This document shows, piece by piece, positions 1 through 4,832 of a stretch of DNA of 9,286 bases. Within the stretch, counting starts at the first letter, position 1; each line of letters opens with the position of its first letter. Below the pieces are notes generated by a model, which was given only the letters and a program-made list of their open reading frames with translations, had not been told where the DNA came from and searched no databases. The translations under genes were made by a program, and so were the position numbers. Origin of the DNA: Bacteroidales bacterium (lineage in GTDB: Bacteria > Bacteroidota > Bacteroidia > Bacteroidales > VadinHA17); assembly GCA_027451265.1 (NCBI GenBank), contig DAIDJT010000091.1:1-9286 (forward strand), given 5' to 3'.

Positions 1-63
1 CGAATTCCGATTTGCGTTTTGCGAATTCCGATTTGAGAATTTCGATTTGCGATTTGCGATTTG
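1..63. repeat. Degenerate 7-bp tandem repeat array (CGATTTG type)
   Basis: Nine consecutive 7-base units can be read in register from base 1: CGAATTC, CGATTTG, CGTTTTG, CGAATTC, CGATTTG, AGAATTT, then three perfect CGATTTG copies ending at 63. The array may start upstream of the window. It is non-coding in appearance and lies directly before thiS. Each CGATTTG unit carries a TTTG, the core of the Bacteroidota -33 promoter element, so the array may supply promoter parts. No mobile-element ends are visible. The period is seen directly; any function is inferred. Confidence 0.85.
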
Positions 64-76
64 CATGATACCTTTG
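46..76 (+). promoter_or_regulatory. Predicted Bacteroidota-type promoter of thiS
   Basis: TTTG at 46-49, supplied by the 7-bp repeat array, is followed after 19 bases by TACCTTTG at 69-76, an exact match to the TAnnTTTG -7 element. Transcription would be expected to start a few bases after 76, about where the ATG at 82 lies, so the thiS message would be leaderless or nearly so. The match is seen in the sequence; activity and start point are inferred. Confidence 0.5.
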
Positions 77-81
77 CATGC

Positions 82-285
82 ATGGAAATCACCCTGAACA
101 ATGAACCGATGACCATCGGGGGCGAAAGCATCACGGTTGAGACACTGCTTGAGATGAAAAAATATACCTTCAGGCTCAGGATAGTGAAGATCAACGGGCG
201 GATAATTGACCGTGACACTTATGCACGGGAGATGATCCATGATGGTGACACCGTGCAGGTGATATATCTGATGAGCGGAGGATGA
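82..285 (+). CDS. thiS: Sulfur carrier protein ThiS (67 aa)
   Basis: A small ubiquitin-like (beta-grasp) sulfur carrier for thiazole synthesis in thiamine biosynthesis. In the family, the C-terminal glycine is adenylated by ThiF, thiocarboxylated, and donates sulfur to ThiG in the cytoplasm. The protein ends in the diagnostic Gly-Gly (LMSGG), with the family pattern VKINGR mid-protein and HDGDTVQVIYLMSGG at the end. The length of 67 residues is normal. I chose the ATG at 82. An in-frame TTG at 61 would add seven residues, but it lies in the repeat array and upstream of the predicted promoter's -7 box. The stop overlaps the next gene's start (ATGA at 282-285), implying translational coupling to the cell-division gene. 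No other thi gene is visible here. A MoaD-like role is possible, but the terminal sequence fits ThiS better. Confidence 0.88.
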   Translation: MEITLNNEPMTIGGESITVETLLEMKKYTFRLRIVKINGRIIDRDTYAREMIHDGDTVQVIYLMSGG

Positions 286-737
286 CGGAACAGGAGAACA
301 GTGACAGCAGCGACAGCCGCAAAGGTGATTTCTGGAACCGGTTTACCCTTGCAGCCCTGATTAAAAGGATGCCGCCATGGATGAAGAACAAGTATATCCT
401 TACGGTTCTCATCTTTCTTGTCTGGATCATCCTGCTTGATCCCAACAATCTTATTTCAAGGGTCCGTGAGATCAGGACGCGCAACCGCCTGGAGCAGGAA
501 AAGGAGTATTATATGGCCCGCATCGAGGAGGACCGCCGCAAGCTCAATGAGCTGAGGACAAGTAACGAGAACCTCGAGAAGTATGCCCGGGAACAGTACC
601 GGATGAAGAAGGCCGACGAGGATCTATTCATCATCGTAACCCCGGAGCAGGAGCGCAAGATAAGGCGTGAAAGAAAGGTATCAAAAACACCAAAGCCCGC
701 CAGAAAGCGGGCTTCGGATAAATCTCAGGAAAAGTAG
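282..737 (+). CDS. Septum formation initiator, DivIC/FtsB family (151 aa)
   Basis: A bitopic inner-membrane division protein. FtsB/DivIC members pair with FtsL and FtsQ/DivIB at the divisome. A hydrophilic N-terminus (1-37) precedes one membrane segment (about 38-53, ILTVLIFLVWIILL), then LDPNNLI, a periplasmic coiled coil (about 62-100), and the family block EKYAREQYRMKKADEDLFIIV at about 98-118. Residues about 124-151 form a Lys/Arg-rich tail that is longer than usual; Bacteroidota homologues are mostly about 100-120 residues. The start at 282 is supported by the ATGA overlap with thiS; internal Met30 or Met34 would give a more standard length. The tail codons also form the terminator hairpin of the opposing gene (693-714), which may explain its odd composition. 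The stop at 735-737 directly abuts the opposing gene's stop. Confidence 0.88.
   Translation: MTEQENSDSSDSRKGDFWNRFTLAALIKRMPPWMKNKYILTVLIFLVWIILLDPNNLISRVREIRTRNRLEQEKEYYMARIEEDRRKLNELRTSNENLEKYAREQYRMKKADEDLFIIVTPEQERKIRRERKVSKTPKPARKRASDKSQEK
681..714 (-). terminator. Rho-independent terminator of the OmpH-like gene, inside the divIC/ftsB coding end
   Basis: Read on the minus strand, an 8-bp perfect stem (AAGCCCGC, then GCGGGCTT after the 6-base loop TTTCTG) is followed by a T-rich run (TTTGGTGTTTTTGA, partly within the stem). It begins about 24 bases past the OmpH-like stop codon, as expected for an intrinsic terminator. On the plus strand the hairpin lacks a following T-run, so it should work mainly for the minus-strand gene. 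It lies fully within codons of about residues 138-145 of the opposing division protein. Confidence 0.7.
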
Positions 738-1343
738 TTATTTCTTTGCCTTTTCAGCATTGTACTTGGTGTTCAACCCGGCGATAACGTCAGTGGTGAC
801 ATCAAGTGTAGTGTCACTGTAGAGTACCGGGCCGGGGAACTGTTTTGCCAGTATGTACTGGTATCCGCGGTCAGCATTGAACTCCGCCAGGTACAGGTTG
901 ATATACTCCAGCACCTGCCTCTGGGCTACCAGTGACTCTTCATTGAGGTTATAGGCCATTTCGTCACGCCTGGCCAGCAGTGTCTGCTGCTGCTGCTGAA
1001 GCGTCTGTTCCATCTCAGCGGCTGTGGCCCTGGTAACCAGTCCCTTCTGTACCTTGTTCTGGAAGTCTCTCACATCACGGTCAAAAGCCTGCGATTTTGA
1101 AGCCAGTTCAGCCTCGGAATTCTTTGTTTTCTCCTCGAGTTCAGTTGACTTGTCTTTTGCCATATCAAAATGGGCGATCACCGAGTCAAGCTCTACATAT
1201 ACAATTCCGCCATGAATTTTCTTTTCAGAGGTATCGCTGGCGCCGGCCGGCTTGTTCTTGCCGCACCCGGTTGCCAGAAACGCTCCTGCGGCAATAAGTA
1301 CAGCTATAATCAGTGTGTTTCCTGCAACAGATCTTTTATTCAT
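738..1343 (-). CDS. OmpH/Skp-family periplasmic chaperone-like lipoprotein (201 aa)
   Basis: Resembles the OmpH/Skp family, whose soluble members hold unfolded outer-membrane proteins in the periplasm. Residues 1-26 form a lipoprotein signal peptide with a hydrophobic core (LIIAVLIAAGAFLATG) and lipidation Cys27. The block GGIVYVELDSVI (about 45-56) matches the start of the OmpH domain, and a long Glu/Lys/Gln-rich helical stretch (about 60-135) matches the coiled-coil tentacle. The C-terminal part (YINLYLAEFNADRGYQYILA) is typical of Bacteroidota members, which are often lipoproteins, unlike E. coli Skp. A run of five Gln is encoded by a CTG/CAG repeat at 984-998. The ATG start at 1343 gives a clean signal peptide. 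Its 3' end abuts the convergent divIC/ftsB gene with no spacer. A client role in outer-membrane biogenesis is inferred from family only. Confidence 0.85.
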   Translation of the reverse strand: MNKRSVAGNTLIIAVLIAAGAFLATGCGKNKPAGASDTSEKKIHGGIVYVELDSVIAHFDMAKDKSTELEEKTKNSEAELASKSQAFDRDVRDFQNKVQKGLVTRATAAEMEQTLQQQQQTLLARRDEMAYNLNEESLVAQRQVLEYINLYLAEFNADRGYQYILAKQFPGPVLYSDTTLDVTTDVIAGLNTKYNAEKAKK

Positions 1344-1380
1344 CTCAGAAATTTAGGTTATGGTTCAACAAATAGTTGCA

Positions 1381-1388
1381 CAAACATA
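1381..1388 (-). promoter_or_regulatory. Predicted -7 promoter element of the OmpH-like gene
   Basis: On the minus strand TATGTTTG is an exact TAnnTTTG match, 37 bases before the ATG ending at 1343. The expected start of transcription leaves a leader of about 30 bases. No good TTG lies at the -33 distance (the region is T-rich), so the call rests on the -7 box and its position. Confidence 0.4.
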
Positions 1389-1446
1389 CATAAATTTTGA
1401 ATACGAAAAAGAGAATCAGAAAGTGCAGCCGGAGTTGAGCCATGAA

Positions 1447-1548
1447 CCGGGGTCTGTCTGACCGGCAAGGAAGGCAGGTGATAATAACCCGTGAGAGAAA
1501 ATACTTGAAGCCGGGGTCTGTCTGACCGGCAAGGAAGGCAGGTGATAA
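1447..1548. repeat. Perfect 38-bp direct repeat, two copies at a 64-bp period
   Basis: Copies at 1447-1484 and 1511-1548 are identical over 38 bases, starting CCGGGGTCTGTCTGACCGG and ending GGCAGGTGATAA. Each begins with a short imperfect dyad (GGTC, TGTCT, GACC). The 26 bases between copies (1485-1510) partly resemble the sequence after copy two (GTGAGA against GTGAGG), so the full unit may be a diverged 64-bp tandem. The region 1344-1581 is otherwise non-coding, between the 5' end of the OmpH-like gene and the 3' end of porP. Short reading frames here just translate the repeat. It could be a dispersed intergenic repeat family, a regulatory target, or the remains of a small mobile element. 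Confidence 0.9.
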
Positions 1549-1581
1549 GGATTTGTGAGGAAGAAGGCAAAAAGGCCGGGA

Positions 1582-2583
1582 TCAGAATTCCGGGCAGGGG
1601 ATTGCATGAATCCTTCCGCCGCGCTTCACCTGAGCTGAGTTAAACGAGTAGATCAGTGATATTTCATATGCACCGCCCGATGAGGTAATGAGGTTCGAAA
1701 TGGTGAAGTCATAGCTCAGCCCTATGTTCAGCTGGTCAGTTTTGATACCCAGCATGCCGATGATTGCATCGCCCGCCTGGGCCGAAACATCCTTCGAGGT
1801 GGCAAAGGGTATCCCCCGGTACCATACACCAAAAACAAGCGGGTTCTTATAGTAATAAAATCCCACATCTGACTGGAAGAAGTCAGCCTGAAACATCACA
1901 TTCGCTGCCACAGACAGTACTTCCTCAAGTTTCTTTTTCAGCCTGCCGCGGCTGATGATCTGGAATCCCCCGAACAAATCGACCTTTATCGGCACGGAGG
2001 TATTGTCACCCCAGAATGATGTCCTGGGCCTCAGCAGATGGTCAATATTGAACCCTCCCCAGGTCTTCTGGTTATAGGCGAGGCCTGATACGGCGAAGTC
2101 GATGTCAGCCACATTGTCAAACGGAGGCGGGGTAATGGGGGGCAGTGTTCCGCCCGTGGTTATCTGGCTGTTCCATACGAGTTTTGTGAGATCGAGGCCA
2201 AGGTAAGTGAACTTGAAGTTCACTCCCGGCCTGATATGCCATTCATCGTTGATCTGTATGTCATAGGAGTAGAGCAGCCCGAGGTTTGTGGTACTCAGAT
2301 CACCTGAGCCTGCGACGTCATAGGTTGCAAGGATCCCGATACCTGAATTGAAATTCGGCACTGCCTTGTCGAACGAAACGCTGTATGTATGGAATACGCC
2401 CGGGATTGAAGGCCACTGGTTGCGCCAGTTAAGTGCAAGCCGGTAGTCTTCCGTTGCCCCTGCGAATGACGGCGCAAGGTAAAGCTGGTTGGCATAGAAC
2501 TGGGAGAACTGTGGGTCCTGACTATTCGCAAACAGTGAGACTGTAAGAAGCAGACCTGTCAGATATTTAGCTCTTAATGGCAA
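1582..2583 (-). CDS. PorP/SprF-family type IX secretion outer-membrane protein (333 aa)
   Basis: Member of the PorP/SprF family (TIGR03519 type), outer-membrane beta-barrel proteins of the Bacteroidota type IX secretion and gliding system. In the family they help secrete or anchor particular cargo, often those with a type-B C-terminal domain. Seen here: a signal peptide (about 1-21), then the family hallmark QDPQFSQFYANQLYLAPSFAG at about 22-42 (split as QDPQFSQFYANQ and LYLAPSFAG), many alternating aromatic/glycine strands, and the terminal IPCPEF. Length is normal (about 300-350). The only usable start is a TTG at 2581-2583: an in-frame TAG lies 33 bases upstream and no ATG precedes the signal peptide. 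It follows the PKD protein after 133 bases on the same strand and is probably in the same regulon, perhaps with its own signals in the gap. Confidence 0.93.
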   Translation of the reverse strand: MPLRAKYLTGLLLTVSLFANSQDPQFSQFYANQLYLAPSFAGATEDYRLALNWRNQWPSIPGVFHTYSVSFDKAVPNFNSGIGILATYDVAGSGDLSTTNLGLLYSYDIQINDEWHIRPGVNFKFTYLGLDLTKLVWNSQITTGGTLPPITPPPFDNVADIDFAVSGLAYNQKTWGGFNIDHLLRPRTSFWGDNTSVPIKVDLFGGFQIISRGRLKKKLEEVLSVAANVMFQADFFQSDVGFYYYKNPLVFGVWYRGIPFATSKDVSAQAGDAIIGMLGIKTDQLNIGLSYDFTISNLITSSGGAYEISLIYSFNSAQVKRGGRIHAIPCPEF

Positions 2584-2635
2584 ACCGGATCCGATTTTAG
2601 TTACACAAAGTAGCTAATTATACGGCCGAACTTCA

Positions 2636-2701
2636 GGAAGGTTACATCAAATTATATCAACAATCTGCCCATATAATGGGCAAGATATCAACAAACCTTC
2701 C
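2636..2701. promoter_or_regulatory. Nested inverted and direct repeats upstream of porP
   Basis: In the 133-bp gap between the PKD gene and porP, an outer inverted repeat (GGAAGGTT 2636-2643 with AACCTTCC 2694-2701) encloses a perfect inner hairpin (TGCCCAT 2666-2672, loop ATA, ATGGGCA 2676-2682). The inner hairpin is flanked by a direct repeat, ATATCAACAA, at 2654-2663 and 2685-2694. No T-run follows on the minus strand, so it does not look like a simple terminator. An operator, an mRNA stability hairpin, or a site for the neighbouring sigma factor are all possible; none is demonstrated. Confidence 0.5.
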
Positions 2702-2716
2702 GCAAACAATTTACAG

Positions 2717-4105
2717 TCAATATTTTAAAAGTGTCACATCACCTGCCATAATAAATTCCCGGCCATCACGGTATCTTCCCCGGACCTTCCATACATAGAC
2801 GCCGGGAGCGCACAGTTCTCCCCTGTAGTAACCGTCCCAACCCACCTCGGTATCATCGCTCCCGAAGACCATAAGACCGGCCTTGCTGTAGATCTTTAGA
2901 TTGTATTCAGAGACGCCGGAAGCCACGGGGTGAAATACCGAACTCTCTTCGTCAGTACGGAGGTTGTAGTACCCGCCGGTGGGCCCACCGCTGTTCGGGA
3001 TAAAGGCGTTGGGGAACCTGATATACATCCCCCTGTCAGTTAAGAGGTCGCTCACCATGACTGAGTCGGCACATCCTTCAGCTGACCAGGCAATGAGCAT
3101 CACATTATACTTCCCCATCTGTTCGTAACGGTGTGACGGGTCAGGCAGCGCTGAGAATACACCGTCGCCAAAATCCCACAGGTATTCAGCCGCCCCTGAT
3201 GACAAATTCACAAAGACCACCTTGTCGCCTTCGTCGAACGGTTCATTCTTTCGCACCTCGAAAGCAGCCTTCGGTCTCTCCCAAACCTCAATGACAGCAC
3301 TTGCCACAGAGGCATGCCCCCTGCTGTCAATGGCTGTCAGTGTCACCCGGTATGATCCGGGTATGTCAAAAATATAGTCGGGGTTCCTAAGTGATGTTGT
3401 CCCGCCGTCGCCGAAGGTCCATGATATCCTGGCATTTTCTTCCGCGTTGCACGCGAAGCTCACGTGGAGCGGAACGCACCCGGAGGAGGCCGATGTCTCA
3501 AATGACAGAATCATCGCCGTTGTGTCAGCCGCGATTCTGCCGCCAGCGGTCGTGCCGGCAGCAGGGTTAATGTTACCTGGGCCTGTTCTGCCGGTTGCAG
3601 TGTTAATGCCGGCTGTATTGACTGTGCTGACTTTTACAGTTTCGGCAACCGGGCGGGTATGGGGAATAGCGGTTTCCCGGCCCGTGATCTTTTCAGTGAT
3701 CGTGCCTGAAGTATCAACGGTGCCCGAAGCTTCATCCTGGGCTGTGGCTGCCCGAACTCTCAGGGCAGATGTTTTCATGGTATCACCGGCCTGGGGCACT
3801 TCGCCCTGCAGCACCGGTTCATCAGTCCGGGCTGCAGTAACGGCCTGCTGCGGGAGGCCGTCACCACTGGCCTCCTCCGCATCACGTGGGCCTGTGAGGA
3901 GGATCAGGCCGGCCACCGTAAGTGCGGCAAGTGAGAAAGTGAGATAATAAATATTGAAGCGCAGGAGGTTGAAGCGGAAGAACTCACGGCGTTGCAGACT
4001 GTGCATGACGCGACTGGTCAGGGCGCCTTCAGTCTCCATCTCATTCTCTTCCAGCTTCTTCCGGAAGAGATCCTCAAGACCGTCATTTCTCTCCTCTTCT
4101 GTCAT
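2717..4105 (-). CDS. Membrane-anchored PKD-domain protein with T9SS type-B C-terminal domain; probable anti-sigma-like protein (462 aa)
   Basis: Order of parts: a charged cytoplasmic head (1-48; EDLFRKKLEENEMETEGALTS resembles N-termini of Bacteroidota proteins encoded beside ECF sigma factors), one membrane segment (about 53-70, YYLTFSLAALTVAGLILL), and a long Thr/Ala/Gly-rich linker (about 71-195). Two PKD domains follow (about 197-275 with WTFGDGG at 229; about 279-355 with LWDFGDG at 309), then a gliding-motility/CHU_C type-B domain (362-462; FPNAFIPN, YSKAGLMVF, GWDG, PGVYVWK). Arginines before the membrane segment predict an N-inside topology. The start ATG overlaps the sigma factor stop (ATGA, 4102-4105). 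T9SS cargo normally has a cleavable signal peptide; this has a signal-anchor and a cytoplasmic head instead. I infer it restrains the co-encoded sigma factor and senses the envelope through its PKD/CTD part. A purely structural envelope or T9SS-linked role remains possible. Confidence 0.85.
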   Translation of the reverse strand: MTEEERNDGLEDLFRKKLEENEMETEGALTSRVMHSLQRREFFRFNLLRFNIYYLTFSLAALTVAGLILLTGPRDAEEASGDGLPQQAVTAARTDEPVLQGEVPQAGDTMKTSALRVRAATAQDEASGTVDTSGTITEKITGRETAIPHTRPVAETVKVSTVNTAGINTATGRTGPGNINPAAGTTAGGRIAADTTAMILSFETSASSGCVPLHVSFACNAEENARISWTFGDGGTTSLRNPDYIFDIPGSYRVTLTAIDSRGHASVASAVIEVWERPKAAFEVRKNEPFDEGDKVVFVNLSSGAAEYLWDFGDGVFSALPDPSHRYEQMGKYNVMLIAWSAEGCADSVMVSDLLTDRGMYIRFPNAFIPNSGGPTGGYYNLRTDEESSVFHPVASGVSEYNLKIYSKAGLMVFGSDDTEVGWDGYYRGELCAPGVYVWKVRGRYRDGREFIMAGDVTLLKY

Positions 4106-4650
4106 CTTTTATTCATGTCTGCAAGGTCTTCGAGCTTTTTTCTGAGTATTGCCCTTGCCCTGCTGTATTGTGATTTTGAAGTGTTCACATCAATTCCAAG
4201 CATCTCTGCTATCTCATGGTGCATGTAACCTTCTATGGCGTACAGGTTAAAAACCATCCTGTATCCCGGTGACAGCTCGCCCAGCACCCTGTACAGGTCC
4301 TCTGCATTGCAGAAATCCTCCTCAAACCCGGCCGTACCCGTTTCGGTGCTGACATAATCATCAATATCAACATTGTGTTTGTACCGGAGGCTCCTGTGAT
4401 AACAGGTAATTGCGGTATTAACCGTCACCTTTCTCAGCCATCCCCTGAAAGAACCCGTGCCCGAATACTCACCGATGTTGAAATAGATCTTCAGGAAGGC
4501 CTCCTGCAACATATCTTCAGCCTCAGGCCTGTCGGTGGCGTATCTCATGCAAACAGCCAGCAGATATCCGGAGTGTTGTCTCCACAGGGCCTGCTGGGCC
4601 TTTCTGTTGTGCCTGATACAGCCATCAATGATATGTTGTTCACTCATCAT
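4102..4650 (-). CDS. ECF-family RNA polymerase sigma-70 factor (182 aa)
   Basis: An extracytoplasmic-function sigma factor that redirects RNA polymerase to a small regulon. Region 2 spans about residues 14-88, with the conserved core AEDMLQEAFLKIY (44-56) and FRGWLRKVTVNTAI (68-81). Region 4 spans about 117-172, with helix-turn-helix EIAEMLGIDVNTSKSQYSRAR (146-166, split as EIAEMLGIDVNTS and KSQYSRAR). There is no region 1.1 or 3, and length is normal. I chose the ATG at 4650; the adjacent ATG at 4647 gives MSEQHII and is as likely, while a TTG at 4674 would add eight atypical residues. The stop overlaps the start of the membrane PKD protein, the usual sigma/anti-sigma arrangement. Upstream, a near match to the -7 box (TTATTTTG, 4715-4722 minus) is too weak to call. 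Its targets are not visible, though porP is a candidate. Confidence 0.92.
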   Translation of the reverse strand: MMSEQHIIDGCIRHNRKAQQALWRQHSGYLLAVCMRYATDRPEAEDMLQEAFLKIYFNIGEYSGTGSFRGWLRKVTVNTAITCYHRSLRYKHNVDIDDYVSTETGTAGFEEDFCNAEDLYRVLGELSPGYRMVFNLYAIEGYMHHEIAEMLGIDVNTSKSQYSRARAILRKKLEDLADMNKR

Positions 4651-4766
4651 CAGACGGGCACGGTTAGAAGACAACGACGGTTGAAGAATGGTTGCAAGCG
4701 CTGATATTTTTTTTCAAAATAAGGAAAAAAATGTATTAAATCATGGAATGCCTCTGATATACGTCA

Positions 4767-4798
4767 TTGAAATGAGGCAGTGAACGGGATTACATTTG
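4767..4798 (+). promoter_or_regulatory. Predicted Bacteroidota-type promoter of the fusion oxidoreductase
   Basis: TTG at 4767-4769 and TACATTTG at 4791-4798, an exact TAnnTTTG match, are separated by 21 bases. Transcription should begin near 4802-4806, leaving an A-rich leader of roughly 30 bases before the ATG at 4833. This excludes the in-frame TTG at 4803 as a practical start. The 4651-4802 gap is divergent and also holds the upstream region of the sigma factor, so the two units may share control. Confidence 0.6.
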
Positions 4799-4832
4799 GA
4801 AATTGAATAAGAATTTGAAAGAAAAAAATCAT

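Noticed and set aside
1440..1550. 38-bp repeats as a CRISPR array
   Set aside because: Only two copies with a single 26-base spacer that itself resembles flanking sequence, and no cas genes nearby; this is a simple direct repeat.
1560..1600. Possible terminator after porP (GGCCTTTTTGCC and nearby CCGG pairs on the minus strand)
   Set aside because: The stems are only 3-4 bp and mismatched, and no proper T-run follows a stable stem.
1358..1607. Short minus-strand reading frames containing repeated CLPCRSDRP / SLPVRQTP peptides
   Set aside because: They are translations of the 38-bp direct repeat in two frames, with no promoter, start context or family resemblance; the region looks non-coding.
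3447..3947. Plus-strand 166-codon open frame opposite the PKD protein's linker
   Set aside because: It mirrors the low-complexity Thr/Ala/Gly linker on the minus strand (Val/Ala/Pro-rich product) and has no gene-like features; the minus-strand gene is clearly the real one.
4715..4722. Possible -7 promoter box (TTATTTTG on the minus strand) for the sigma factor
   Set aside because: One of the six fixed positions is wrong and no TTG lies at the right distance upstream; too weak to list.
4803..4832. TTG start at 4803 adding ten residues to the fusion oxidoreductase
   Set aside because: It would lie at or before the predicted transcription start after the -7 box at 4791-4798; the ATG at 4833 gives a normal leader.
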